Shown piece after piece: positions 1 to 8,568 of a DNA stretch of 46,266 nt (position 1 is the first letter of the stretch; every line of letters starts with the position of its first letter). The stretch is from contig JADFZV010000024.1 of the NCBI GenBank assembly GCA_015232335.1, positions 840 to 47,105 on the forward strand, read 5' to 3'. A model generated the notes under the pieces. It was not told where the DNA came from. It made no database searches and saw nothing but the letters and a program-made list of their open reading frames with translations. Both the position numbers and the translations under genes were made by a program. Origin of the DNA: Alphaproteobacteria bacterium. GTDB lineage: Bacteria; Pseudomonadota; Alphaproteobacteria; Rhodospirillales; WMHbin7.

Positions 1-1
1 C

Positions 2-814
2 CTGCTGGTCGGCGAGGAAATGCTAAAGCAGAACGCCTCCGGCAACAGCCTCCTCGGTCCGCAGCAGCCTGCGAAATACGACTTCGAGCAGATGCGCAAA
101 TCCTATTGGCAGAGCATGGAAACCTATAAGGCCGAGTTTGCGCAAAAGCAGCAGGAGGGTCTGAAGGTGGTTGACAGAAACGAGTCTGGGCTACCAAATT
201 TTGCCGTCCTGAACTTGAACCAAAATCCTAAGTCAAATGGCCCCCAGCAGGACGAAAATGCGAGGGGCGTTGACCGCCAACAAAATGTTCAAGAAGCAAA
301 TCAGAATCTTGCTGAAGCCAACATGACATCTGGTTCAAGTGCGAGCCAACCCATGTCAGATGCCAACGCCGCCAGTACGACCGCCAAACAAGACAACACC
401 TGGATAACGAACAAGAGTGCCGACGACATCCTGAAGGATGCGGATGGCGGGTATCTTTACACGACAAGGGATAGGGCCAAGGGCAATGACCAGCAATGCA
501 CGGCGCTGGTCAAACACGTCACAGGCCTTGGTCCAACAAGCACCTGGAAGGAAGGAGATAAAATCGGCGAAGGCAATAAACCAGACATTCAACCAGGGAC
601 AGCCATAGCGACCTTTAAGAATGGCCAATATGAAAGCAAGTCAACCGGAAATCATGCCGCCATCTTCCTTGGATATGGCGAAGAAAAAGGAAAGTCTGGC
701 ATGTACGTTCTTGACCAGTGGAGTGGCCAGCCAGCTCACAAGCGGTTCATCCTCTTCGATACGAATCGCGATCCGCAAAATAACGCTGGAGCATATTCGG
801 TGATCGCAAAATAG
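2..814 (+). CDS. BPSL0067-family protein (papain-like amidase fold), probably 5'-partial
   Basis: The C-terminal ~130 residues match my memory of the BPSL0067 family, a small cysteine-hydrolase-like fold related to type VI amidase effectors. They carry a candidate catalytic Cys in QQCTALVK, a candidate His in GNHAAIFLGY, and the conserved QPGTAIATF and LDQWSGQPAHKR stretches. The first ~130 residues are low-complexity, rich in Gln, Asn and Ser, and look like a linker. The reading frame is open to the left edge of the window. The ATG at 20 has GAGG only two bases upstream, so the true start probably lies outside the window. No T6SS gene or immunity gene is visible. The convergent neighbour is a DUF4424 protein. 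Peptidoglycan-hydrolase activity is inferred from the fold only. Confidence 0.65.
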   Translation: MLVGEEMLKQNASGNSLLGPQQPAKYDFEQMRKSYWQSMETYKAEFAQKQQEGLKVVDRNESGLPNFAVLNLNQNPKSNGPQQDENARGVDRQQNVQEANQNLAEANMTSGSSASQPMSDANAASTTAKQDNTWITNKSADDILKDADGGYLYTTRDRAKGNDQQCTALVKHVTGLGPTSTWKEGDKIGEGNKPDIQPGTAIATFKNGQYESKSTGNHAAIFLGYGEEKGKSGMYVLDQWSGQPAHKRFILFDTNRDPQNNAGAYSVIAK

Positions 815-865
815 GAGCTTCCCACTCAGGCAGCAGGAAGGACGCGCCCAGCAATTTAACAACCT

Positions 866-1996
866 CTACTTGGCGGGAGTCACTGTCATAAGAGAGAAAT
901 TGACGCTGGGCGTGAAATTCTTGATTTCAACTTCGTAGGTCGTCCTTCCTGTCTGCTTGATTTGCGATTTACCGTCTGGTGCGCAAAACGCTATCACGGC
1001 ATCCGCATCAAGTTTATCAACTGTCAAATGAAATGCGCCGATCGGCCCGGCCCAGTTCACCGCAGAGAGAAGCACATATCTGGTCCATTCAACAGTGATG
1101 TCAGGCCCGTCTTCTTGAAATTTCCGGGGCATCCCGGCAAGCGAAGTGATTATGTCTTGACCAAAGCAGTAGGAGTCTTCCCAGGCCTTCGCTTCTTGCC
1201 TGTTATTCGAGAAGGCAAGTTCGCTCTCAACCCTCTCTGGCCGATCTGATGCGGACCAGCGCATGCTCGCAGCCATGCCTCCCGTCAGCGGAGCATATTC
1301 GATGTGAACCTTGGTCTGGCTGTTTGACTGGAATTTCTGGTTCCACTGATAGGCTCCCCGGACAACCCAATTCGGGAGATAATAATCCCCCTCCTTTTCC
1401 AGAAGGCCGGACGACTTTAAGCTGCTGACTTCGTTGCTGGGCAGTTTTTTCAATCTGTCGTTCAGGTCATGTCCACCAAGCATGTCCAATCCCAGGGTCT
1501 TCAAGCGTTCCGTGATGTCATCTCCATTTCTTGAGTAGGCACGTTGCTGAAGCAAAACATCGACTGGTTTGCCCATGACCATTACAGATACCTCGACGGC
1601 AGGCCCGTCATCGTTATTTATGGCGGCCACAAATGAGTCGTCATGCTGACGCAGGGCATCAATTTCTGGCAAGGGGAACAATATCGGCGCAACGATATCG
1701 GCGCTGGAGGCGTTCCTGAACAGGTAATCCACCCTGATCAGCCGTGGCGAGATATAAAGGTCTTCCCGCTCGATTGAAATCTGCTCGGACTTTGCAGGGA
1801 CCAATCCTCCTGCGCCAACGACGGCGATAGTCATATTTGCGAAGACTGGCCCCGGACAGACCACGAGCGAACATAAAGCCATTCCCACCAACAGGGCTGG
1901 CCGCCAGAAGCCATCGCCGGCACACGTATCCGATTGAAGACGTGAAAGCGCTCCGCAGATTTGTTTTAACGGCCATAACCGTATCTTGGATGTCAT
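866..1996 (-). CDS. DUF4424 family secreted protein
   Basis: The protein has 376 residues. It has a long N-terminal region, then a hydrophobic stretch (about residues 33-53) ending in VFANMT, which reads as a Sec signal peptide. The mature part has the DUF4424 pattern: an early GGL, then EREDLYISPRLIRVDYLF and IVAPILFPLPEID. This is a beta-rich protein whose function is not established. The start is uncertain: the first ~30 residues before the signal peptide are charged and unusually long, so a later internal start is possible. It is convergent with the BPSL0067-family gene and divergent from the copper-maturation pair at 2287. Confidence 0.7.
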   Translation of the reverse strand: MTSKIRLWPLKQICGALSRLQSDTCAGDGFWRPALLVGMALCSLVVCPGPVFANMTIAVVGAGGLVPAKSEQISIEREDLYISPRLIRVDYLFRNASSADIVAPILFPLPEIDALRQHDDSFVAAINNDDGPAVEVSVMVMGKPVDVLLQQRAYSRNGDDITERLKTLGLDMLGGHDLNDRLKKLPSNEVSSLKSSGLLEKEGDYYLPNWVVRGAYQWNQKFQSNSQTKVHIEYAPLTGGMAASMRWSASDRPERVESELAFSNNRQEAKAWEDSYCFGQDIITSLAGMPRKFQEDGPDITVEWTRYVLLSAVNWAGPIGAFHLTVDKLDADAVIAFCAPDGKSQIKQTGRTTYEVEIKNFTPSVNFSLMTVTPAK

Positions 1997-2216
1997 TGCG
2001 TTACCCGCTCAGCGTTAGAGATGTTATCACTGATGGGCCTCATTCTTTACGTGAATGAACGCTCCGTCAAAAGGATCATTCTGCCGGGATAGCATGTTCG
2101 GCTTAATCGGACCGCCCGCTTGCATGACCTGTGAAGGGAGGCGGCAGCCCAGGCAACGGCTCAGAATGGGTATAAACCTCAACAATTGACAATATCGACA
2201 GAAAAAATTCTGCCGT

Positions 2217-2230
2217 TTGACATGTATCAA
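2217..2230. promoter_or_regulatory. FNR/FixK/DNR-type box upstream of the DsbD_2-SCO genes
   Basis: The sequence is TTGACATGTATCAA, i.e. TTGAC-N4-ATCAA, a single mismatch from the palindromic FNR-family consensus TTGAT-N4-ATCAA. Its centre is about 63 bases upstream of the ATG at 2287, a usual place for a class II activator site. It is likely read by a Crp/Fnr regulator such as the one at 11301-11981. Confidence 0.7.
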
Positions 2231-2286
2231 CGAAAAACCGGGAAATCCCCAGTCCGCCTTTATTGAAGGGCGCTACATAGCGCGGT

Positions 2287-3057
2287 ATGCTGGTCGCCAT
2301 GGACGGTCTTACGCTTTCTGCGCTGCTGCAAACAGGGCTTGCCCATTGCAGCACGGCTATTTCCAGCGATGGCGGCTTGATGGCCAGCCTGCTGCTGACC
2401 GGGCTGATTGGCGGCTTCACCCATTGCGCGGGCATGTGCGGGCCCTTCGCCCTGTCGCAGGTGGCCGAACGCATGAAATCCTGTCCGGTCGAGAAGATGC
2501 GCGAATGGCAGCGCCTGTCGGGCGCTCTGCTCATCCCCTATCATTTAGGCCGCGCCACCACCTATGCCCTGCTGGGCGGGGGGGCGGCCCTTCTGGCCGG
2601 GTCGGTCGAAGCGGCGGCAGGCCTGACCTGGCTCTCGTCGCTCCTGCTGATTCTGGCGGCCTTTCTCTTTCTGGGATATGCCCTGCCCAGGCTGGGGTTG
2701 AAACTGGGGGCGGGCGGCGGCGGCGCTCTGTTCGCCCGCCTGTCTGGCTTGGCCTCCCCCCTCTTCGCAGCGCCGGTAGGCATACGAGGCTATGCCTTGG
2801 GGCTGGTTCTGGGGTACATTCCCTGCGGTCTGGTCTGGGGAGGGCTGTCGGCGGCGGCGGCGTCCGGCTCGGCCCTTTCGGGGGCGATGGCCATGGCGGC
2901 TTTTGCGCTGGGCACCGTGCCGGGCCTGGTCGTGGTGGCGGGGCTGGGCCAGTTGGCCTCGGCCCGCTGGGGGGGGCTGGTGCAGCGGGTGGCCCCCGTC
3001 TTGTTGGTTTTGAATGCAGGCGTTCTGGCCTTTCTGGCCTGGCGGCTGTTGGCCTAA
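2287..3057 (+). CDS. Sulfite exporter TauE/SafE-like (DsbD_2 / UreH-like) membrane protein
   Basis: This is an integral inner-membrane protein of 256 residues with about six hydrophobic helices. It contains the signature THCAGMCGPFAL near residues 43-54 and the second-half signature GYIPCGLVWGGL, both typical of the DsbD_2/UreH-like family (PF13386). Members near oxidase genes help with copper or cytochrome maturation. Paired Cys residues in the membrane helices suggest metal or redox transport. It is followed 31 bases later by a SCO copper chaperone and preceded by an FNR-type box, so a role in copper delivery under low oxygen is a reasonable inference. Sulfite export is not supported by the context. 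Confidence 0.8.
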   Translation: MLVAMDGLTLSALLQTGLAHCSTAISSDGGLMASLLLTGLIGGFTHCAGMCGPFALSQVAERMKSCPVEKMREWQRLSGALLIPYHLGRATTYALLGGGAALLAGSVEAAAGLTWLSSLLLILAAFLFLGYALPRLGLKLGAGGGGALFARLSGLASPLFAAPVGIRGYALGLVLGYIPCGLVWGGLSAAAASGSALSGAMAMAAFALGTVPGLVVVAGLGQLASARWGGLVQRVAPVLLVLNAGVLAFLAWRLLA

Positions 3058-3088
3058 GAAAACAAAATGCCGGTAAGCGAGGATCGAA

Positions 3089-3715
3089 ATGGCGACTAGG
3101 GGTAAGAAACCGCATGGAATGGGGCCGGTTCTGCTGTTCGCAGGCGCTCTTCTGGTGGCGTTGGGCCTGGGGCTCGGCATCCGCTATTCCCTGATGAGTT
3201 CGAATGCCGACGACGTTCCGGCGCCGGTCACCATCGGGGGGCCCTTCTCCCTGATCGACCATACCGGCAAGCCCGTGACCGACAAGGATTATCGCGGCAA
3301 ATATCTGCTGATCTATTTCGGCTATACCTTCTGCCCGGACATCTGCCCGACGTCTCTTTCCACTATGGCCGATGCGCTTGGCAAGATGGATCAGGCCAAG
3401 GCGGCCAAGATCCAGCCCCTATTCATCTCGGTTGATCCCGAGCGCGATACCGCACAGCGCCTGGCCGATTACGTTCCTGCCTTTTATCCGCGCCTGATCG
3501 GCCTGACCGGCAAGATCGAGGATGTCACGGCGGCGGCCAAGGTCTACCGGACCTATTTCGCCAAGGTCAAAAGCGACGATCCCAATATCGGCTATCTGCT
3601 CGATCACTCGGCCCTGTTCTATCTGATGGGGCCGGATGGGCGTTTCGTCCGCCATTTCTCGCACGGCATTCAGGCGCCGGAAATGGCCGCTGCGATGGAT
3701 GACAGCGTGAAATAA
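3089..3715 (+). CDS. SCO1/SenC family copper chaperone
   Basis: The protein has 208 residues with one N-terminal membrane anchor (about residues 12-30) and a periplasmic thioredoxin-like domain. The copper-binding CxxxC is present in FCPDICPTSL, and the distal His in DHSALFYLMG. SCO proteins deliver copper to the CuA site of oxidases and related enzymes. RBS GAGGA precedes the ATG. It sits between the DsbD_2-like gene and cobB, whose ATG overlaps this stop by one base. It is one of three SCO-like proteins in the window (others at 13193 and 28666), each in a different FNR-box-associated unit. Its client enzyme cannot be told from sequence. Confidence 0.92.
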   Translation: MATRGKKPHGMGPVLLFAGALLVALGLGLGIRYSLMSSNADDVPAPVTIGGPFSLIDHTGKPVTDKDYRGKYLLIYFGYTFCPDICPTSLSTMADALGKMDQAKAAKIQPLFISVDPERDTAQRLADYVPAFYPRLIGLTGKIEDVTAAAKVYRTYFAKVKSDDPNIGYLLDHSALFYLMGPDGRFVRHFSHGIQAPEMAAAMDDSVK

Positions 3716-5037
3716 TGGCGTTGCCCGCAGGACTGATTCTTGCGGCGTCCAGCACCGGCTCGGGCAAGACGACCCTGACGCTGGGTCTGCTCAGGGCTTT
3801 CAAACGCCGAGGCTTGGTCGTGGCGCCCGCCAAAGTGGGGCCGGATTACATTGATCCGGCCTTTCACACGCGGGCCTCGGGCCGCATCTGCCATAATCTG
3901 GATGGGTGGGCCATGCGCCCGGCCACACTGGCGGGCGTGATCGCAAAGGCCGCAGTAGATAGCCGGTTCATCCTGGCCGAAGGCGTCATGGGCCTGTTTG
4001 ACGGGGCCCCTGTTGTCGATGGCCCGGACGGCTCCTCCGCCGATCTGGCGGCCCATACCGGCTGGCCGGTCCTTCTTGTGCTTGATGTTGCCCGCATGGG
4101 GGCATCGGCAGCGGCCCTGCTGCACGGCTTTTCCACCCTAAGGCCCGATATCCGGGTGGCGGGTGTCATCTTCAACCGTGTCGGCAGCCAAGGTCATGGC
4201 GAGATGGTGGCAAAAGCCTGCCGCAAGGCCTGCCCTGAGGTGGCGATTCTGGGAGCCATTCCCAGGGATGAAGGCCTGCATCTGCCCAGCCGCCATCTGG
4301 GTCTTGTCCAGGCCCTGGAGCAATCGGGGTTGGAAGAGGTGATCGAGCGGGCGGCCAATCTGGTTGAGAAACATGTCGATCTGGAGGCTGTGCAGGCTTT
4401 GGCCACTCCGGGAAGGCTGGGGGGCGATTTTGTTCCGCCTTTGCAGCCCTTGGGTCAGCGCATCGCCATCGCCATGGACGAGGCCTTCGCCTTCGCCTAT
4501 CCAACGCTGCTGGAGGGATGGCGGCATCAAGGTGCCCAGCTTTCCTTTTTCTCGCCCCTGGCGGGCGAGGGGCCGGATGAAACGGCGAATGCGGTTTATC
4601 TTCCGGGCGGTTATCCCGAATTGCACGGCCCCAGGCTGGCTGCCTCGCAAGGATTTTTGCAAGGATTGCGCTGTGCTGCACAACGAAGTGCTTGGATTTA
4701 CGGCGAGTGCGGCGGCTTCATGGCGCTGGGAGAGGCTATTCTGGACGGCGAAGGGCGCTCCCACGCCATGGCCGGATTGCTGCCCCTGGTGACCAGCTTC
4801 CAGGCACGGCGTCTGCAACTGGGCTATCGAACCATGCGTCTGAAAGCCGATTCGCCCCTGGGGCGAGCCAAGGCCCGCTTTCGGGGGCATGAATTCCATT
4901 ACGCGACCATCGTTTCCGAGGGCAAGGCCCCCCCACTCTTCGATGGCTGGGATGCCAGAAACGCCCCCCTGGGCGCCATGGGGCTGATAAAGAACACTGT
5001 TTTCGGAAGCTTCCTGCACCTGATCGACGAAACCTGA
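3715..5037 (+). CDS. cobB: Cobyrinic acid a,c-diamide synthase (CobB/CbiA)
   Basis: This cytosolic enzyme amidates the a and c side chains of (hydrogeno)byrinic acid, using ATP and glutamine. At 440 residues it has the normal length. The N-terminal ATPase domain starts with a P-loop-like SSTGSGKTTLTLGLLRAF, followed by KVGPDYIDPAFH and EGVMGLFDG. The C-terminal glutamine amidotransferase domain has PGGYPELHGPRLA and the nucleophile motif YGECGGFMALGEAI. The start ATG overlaps the SCO stop. It is separated from the other cobalamin genes of this window (21793-25585), so the pathway is split. Co-transcription with the FNR-box genes upstream is possible. Confidence 0.95.
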   Translation: MALPAGLILAASSTGSGKTTLTLGLLRAFKRRGLVVAPAKVGPDYIDPAFHTRASGRICHNLDGWAMRPATLAGVIAKAAVDSRFILAEGVMGLFDGAPVVDGPDGSSADLAAHTGWPVLLVLDVARMGASAAALLHGFSTLRPDIRVAGVIFNRVGSQGHGEMVAKACRKACPEVAILGAIPRDEGLHLPSRHLGLVQALEQSGLEEVIERAANLVEKHVDLEAVQALATPGRLGGDFVPPLQPLGQRIAIAMDEAFAFAYPTLLEGWRHQGAQLSFFSPLAGEGPDETANAVYLPGGYPELHGPRLAASQGFLQGLRCAAQRSAWIYGECGGFMALGEAILDGEGRSHAMAGLLPLVTSFQARRLQLGYRTMRLKADSPLGRAKARFRGHEFHYATIVSEGKAPPLFDGWDARNAPLGAMGLIKNTVFGSFLHLIDET

Positions 5038-5045
5038 GCTATTTG

Positions 5046-5058
5046 GTTGCAGCGCAAC
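5046..5058. promoter_or_regulatory. Perfect TGC/GCA palindrome, candidate PhaR operator
   Basis: GTTGC-AGC-GCAAC is a perfect 5-3-5 inverted repeat just after the cobB stop and about 140 bases before the PHB depolymerase start. PhaR regulators of PHB metabolism in alphaproteobacteria bind TGC-N3-GCA-type sites, which this matches. The assignment is inferred from motif and context. Confidence 0.4.
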
Positions 5059-5197
5059 AAAGCCTTTCCCAAATCTTCCATAAATCGGTAACATGTGGCC
5101 GAATTTGCGATGGCGTTTTTGGGTCTGCGGCAACCAGCCGCCATTGAGGCGGCGGCCAAGGGCGCGGGAGCGCCCGCCCGGCTAGGGACAAAATATA

Positions 5198-6436
5198 ATG
5201 CTCTATTACCTCCACGAGATGCAGCGCGCTGCGGCAACGCCGATGCGGTTCATGGCCGAGGCCATGCAGCAGGTCTACACGCATCCCTGGGTTCCGGCGG
5301 CCTATACGGGTTTTGGTCGCGCCGTGGCGGCGGGTTGCGAAATCCTGGAGCGCACTACGCGCCGTTACAAGAAGCCGGAATGGGGTCTGCATAGCACCGT
5401 CGTCGATGGCAAGCCGGTTGCCGTCGAGACGAATGCCGTCTGGACGGAAAATCCCTTTTGCCAGCTTGTGCATTTCAAGCGCGATGTTCCTGCCAAGCGC
5501 AAGGACCCAAAGATTCTGATGTTGGCTCCGCTGTCGGGCCATTACGCAACGCTACTGCGCGGCACCGTGGAAGCGCTGTTGCCACGGCACGAGATTTATA
5601 TCACCGACTGGGTCGATGCCTGCGCCATTCCCCTGTCCAAGGGTCGCTTCGACTTGGATGATTATGTCGACATGGTCATCGAGATGATCCGCTTCCTGGG
5701 GCCCGAGACGCATGTGATTGCGGTCTGCCAGCCTTCGGTACCGACCATGGCCGCTGTGGCTCTGATGGCCGGGATGAACGATCCCTGCCAGCCGCTCTCG
5801 ATGACCCTGATGGGCGGCCCCATCGACACCCGGCACAATCTGACCCAGCCTAACAAGCTGGCGCAGGGCCGTTCGCTGTCCTGGTTCGAGCAGAATGTCA
5901 TTCATGTCGTGCCGATCAATCATCCCGGCCACGGTCGGAGGGTCTATCCCGGATTCTTGCAGCTTTGCGGCTTCATGGCGATGAATCTGGACCGTCATGT
6001 CGATGCGCATGTGAAGCTGTTCAACCACATGGTCCAGGGCGACGGCGACGGCGTTACCGAGCACAAAGTCTTTTACGATGAATATCTCTCGGTCATGGAC
6101 CTGCCCGCCGAATATTATCTGCAAACCATCCATACCGTTTTCCAGGAACATCTTCTGCCCAAGGGCGAGTGGATTTCCAGGGGGCGCTTGGTCGATACCT
6201 CGGCCATTCGCAAAACGGCGCTGATGACGGTCGAGGGCGAAAAGGACGATATTTCCGCCATCGGGCAAACCTGGGCGGCGCATCTCATCTGCGAGAACAT
6301 TCCTTCCGAAAGACACCATCATCGCTTGCAGGAGAAGGTCGGCCATTACGGCATCTTCAACGGAAGGCGCTGGCGCGAGGAGATCATGCCCGATGTCGCG
6401 GACTTCATCCGCCGCTCCGGCCCCGTTCTGGCGTGA
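5198..6436 (+). CDS. phaZ: Intracellular polyhydroxyalkanoate (PHB) depolymerase
   Basis: This 412-residue alpha/beta-hydrolase-type protein of the PhaZ1 family mobilises granule-bound poly-3-hydroxybutyrate in the cytoplasm. The N-terminus MLYYLHEMQRAAATPMRF is typical of the family. The nucleophile is a cysteine (Cys177) in VCQPSVPTMAA, as in the Ralstonia enzyme, instead of the lipase-box Ser. The conserved ITDWVDACAIP stretch and a C-terminal His region (KVGHYGIFNG) are also present. It is transcribed alone after a 160-base gap. The YcgN-family gene starts inside its last 44 bases. Confidence 0.93.
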   Translation: MLYYLHEMQRAAATPMRFMAEAMQQVYTHPWVPAAYTGFGRAVAAGCEILERTTRRYKKPEWGLHSTVVDGKPVAVETNAVWTENPFCQLVHFKRDVPAKRKDPKILMLAPLSGHYATLLRGTVEALLPRHEIYITDWVDACAIPLSKGRFDLDDYVDMVIEMIRFLGPETHVIAVCQPSVPTMAAVALMAGMNDPCQPLSMTLMGGPIDTRHNLTQPNKLAQGRSLSWFEQNVIHVVPINHPGHGRRVYPGFLQLCGFMAMNLDRHVDAHVKLFNHMVQGDGDGVTEHKVFYDEYLSVMDLPAEYYLQTIHTVFQEHLLPKGEWISRGRLVDTSAIRKTALMTVEGEKDDISAIGQTWAAHLICENIPSERHHHRLQEKVGHYGIFNGRRWREEIMPDVADFIRRSGPVLA

Positions 6437-6854
6437 CAAGCCCTTCTCCGAGCTGTCCCGCTCGGAATGGGAATCGCTTTGCGACGGCTGCGGACTTTGC
6501 TGTCTGCACAAGCTCGACTATACCCAAGATGGCGGCGCCATCGTCTATACCAATGTCGCCTGCCGCCTGCTGGACATCGATAGCTGCCGCTGCATGAACT
6601 ACAAAAGCCGTCGCGATTTTGTCCCCGACTGCATTTCCTTGACACCTTCCCGCCTGAAATCGATCACCTGGTTGCCCAAAAGCTGCGCTTATCGCCGCCT
6701 GTCCGAGGGGCGGGACCTGCCCCGCTGGCATCCGCTGCTGACCGGGGACGCGAGTTCCGTCCACAAGGCCAAGCAATCGATTCGGGGCCGGGCTGTTGCC
6801 GAGGAGCGTGCTGGAAATCTTGGCGATCACGAAGTCGAGTGGCCTGAGATATAA
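6393..6854 (+). CDS. YcgN/YkgJ family cysteine-cluster protein (UPF0260)
   Basis: This 153-residue cytosolic protein has the family signature EWESLCDGCGLCCLHKL followed by spaced cysteines (VACRLLDIDSCRCMNY, PDCISLTP, SCAYRRL). These probably bind a metal or an Fe-S cluster; the function is not established. The ATG at 6393 overlaps phaZ by 44 bases. No later start exists before the conserved PFWRDK stretch, so the overlap is real. Confidence 0.88.
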   Translation: MSRTSSAAPAPFWRDKPFSELSRSEWESLCDGCGLCCLHKLDYTQDGGAIVYTNVACRLLDIDSCRCMNYKSRRDFVPDCISLTPSRLKSITWLPKSCAYRRLSEGRDLPRWHPLLTGDASSVHKAKQSIRGRAVAEERAGNLGDHEVEWPEI

Positions 6855-6922
6855 TCGGCTCTCAAGCCTGGGGTGGGGCTCTTCCTCCCTTGGCGCTGAT
6901 CTTGCTATGAGGAGTTTGCTTG

Positions 6923-7837
6923 ATGACCGGCTTGGCTAAGGGCGTATGGGCGGCGGCGCTGACCCCACTGGCGCCTGATCTGTCCCCCGATATTCCCGCC
7001 CTGGCGGCGCATTGCCGCTGGCTGCTTGACAAGGGCTGTGACGGCCTGGCCGTTCTGGGCACGACCGGCGAGGCCAATTCCTTCACGCTTGTCGAGCGGC
7101 TGGCAATGCTGGACGGTCTTTCAAAAGCGGGCATTCCCGGCGCCAATCTGATGCCGGGAACCGGCTGCTGCGCACTCCCCGACACCGTGGCGCTTACGAA
7201 AAAGGCGCTTCAGATCGGAGCGCAGGGAGTTCTGGTTCTGCCGCCCTTCTACTACAAGAACGTCTCCGAAGACGGCGTCTTCGCCTCCTACGCCCGCATC
7301 ATCGAAGAGGTGGGGGATTCCAGGCTTAAGCTCTATCTCTATCATTTTCCGAAAATGGCGGGCGTTGCCATCACCAAGTCTTTGATAGAGCGCCTGATGA
7401 AAGCCTATCCGGGCGTGATTGCGGGCTTGAAGGACAGTATGGGTGACCTTGAGCATACGCTGGACCTGGTGAAAACATTTCCCGAATTGTCCATCATGGC
7501 AGGCTATGACGACGGGTTGTTGCCGGTTCTGGAGGCGGGCGGGGCGGGCTGCATCACCGCTTGCGCCAATATCGCCTCCACGCTGGCGGCCCAGGTGGTG
7601 CAAGCCCTTCCCGACCTCAAGGCGGCGCAGTTGGCGCAGATGCGGCTGACCGCCGTTCGGCGCGTCATGGAAAATTATCCTCTGACAGCGGCCTTGAAGG
7701 AAGTTCTGGCGCAAGAGTCAAAGACCGCAACATGGCGGCATGTGCGCCCGCCGCTGGTGCCGATGACCGATGACAAGGCAGAGATTCTGATGAAGCAATT
7801 GGCGGCGATCAGCTTTTCCCTGCCGCCGCTCTCATAG
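6923..7837 (+). CDS. Dihydrodipicolinate synthase / N-acetylneuraminate lyase family protein
   Basis: This TIM-barrel class I aldolase of 304 residues has the GTTGEANSFTL substrate-binding loop, the Tyr motif LYLYHFPKM and the Schiff-base Lys in IAGLKDSMGD. These place it in the DapA/NanA superfamily. The HFP variant and lack of lysine-pathway neighbours suggest it is not the housekeeping DapA but a paralogue acting on another 2-oxo acid. ATG 6923 is preferred over the TTG just before it, because GGAG lies 8 bases upstream of the ATG. The substrate is unknown. Confidence 0.88.
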   Translation: MTGLAKGVWAAALTPLAPDLSPDIPALAAHCRWLLDKGCDGLAVLGTTGEANSFTLVERLAMLDGLSKAGIPGANLMPGTGCCALPDTVALTKKALQIGAQGVLVLPPFYYKNVSEDGVFASYARIIEEVGDSRLKLYLYHFPKMAGVAITKSLIERLMKAYPGVIAGLKDSMGDLEHTLDLVKTFPELSIMAGYDDGLLPVLEAGGAGCITACANIASTLAAQVVQALPDLKAAQLAQMRLTAVRRVMENYPLTAALKEVLAQESKTATWRHVRPPLVPMTDDKAEILMKQLAAISFSLPPLS

Positions 7838-7845
7838 AGTCTGGC

Positions 7846-8553
7846 ATGGCGGCAAGAATACAGCCTCCGGAAAACATCACGCTCGGCCAAGCCACCTTGC
7901 CGCTTGAGATTCTGCGCCGCAAGGGTGCGGTAAACATGACGCTCAGGCTCGATCCCTGCAGCGATACGGTGCGTCTGGTCCTGCCCAAGGGCGTGCCCTT
8001 GGCCGAGGGCTTAAGCTTCGTCGAGCAGCGCCGGGAATGGCTGCTGGGACATCTCGAACGCCTGACGCCTCGGGTTGCCTTCGCCGATGGCAGCGTTATT
8101 CCCATTCTGGGGCGTCCGCATATGATCCATTCCCGGCCAGATGCCAGGCGCGGTGTCTGGATCGAGGCGGCAACGCTCTGTGTCTCGGGATCGCCTGAAT
8201 ATCTGCAACGTCGTGTGCGCGACTTTCTGAAAGAGATGTCCAGGAACGAGATCACCCGCAATGCCAGGGACAAGGCGCATCAGATCGGGGCCGACATCGG
8301 GCGCATCACGCTGAAGGATACGCGGGGGCGCTGGGGAAGCTGTACGCCCGAAGGCGATCTGTCCTTTTCCTGGCGTCTTTTGCTGGCGCCCCCCTATGTT
8401 CTGGATTATGTGGTGGCGCACGAGGTGGCGCATCTTCGGGAGCTCAATCATTCCGCCCGCTTCTGGCGCCTGGTGGCCAAATTGACCTTGCATATGGCCG
8501 AGGCAAAATCCTGGCTGAGGCGCCATGGCGCCAGCCTTCACCGTTATGGATAA
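7846..8553 (+). CDS. YgjP-like (M48-related) zinc metallopeptidase
   Basis: This 235-residue protein belongs to the SprT/YgjP-like DUF45 family. The zinc-binding HExxH is visible in VVAHEVAHLRELNHSARFW, with the third ligand His in NHS. Upstream is the conserved DTRGRWGSCTPEG stretch of the family. It has no signal peptide, so it is cytosolic. It starts 8 bases after the DapA-like gene and is likely co-transcribed with it and the GDT1-like gene. The substrate is unknown. Confidence 0.9.
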   Translation: MAARIQPPENITLGQATLPLEILRRKGAVNMTLRLDPCSDTVRLVLPKGVPLAEGLSFVEQRREWLLGHLERLTPRVAFADGSVIPILGRPHMIHSRPDARRGVWIEAATLCVSGSPEYLQRRVRDFLKEMSRNEITRNARDKAHQIGADIGRITLKDTRGRWGSCTPEGDLSFSWRLLLAPPYVLDYVVAHEVAHLRELNHSARFWRLVAKLTLHMAEAKSWLRRHGASLHRYG

Positions 8554-8568
8554 AAAAGAGGAATTCGC

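Noticed and set aside
2184..2204. A second FNR-like site at AATTGACAATATCGAC
   Set aside because: The right half does not match ATCAA. The proper box lies at 2217-2230.
2217..3194. A 325-residue Gly/Arg-rich frame overlapping the DsbD_2-like gene
   Set aside because: It is a high-GC shadow frame with no domain. The overlapping frame at 2287 has clear membrane helices and family motifs.
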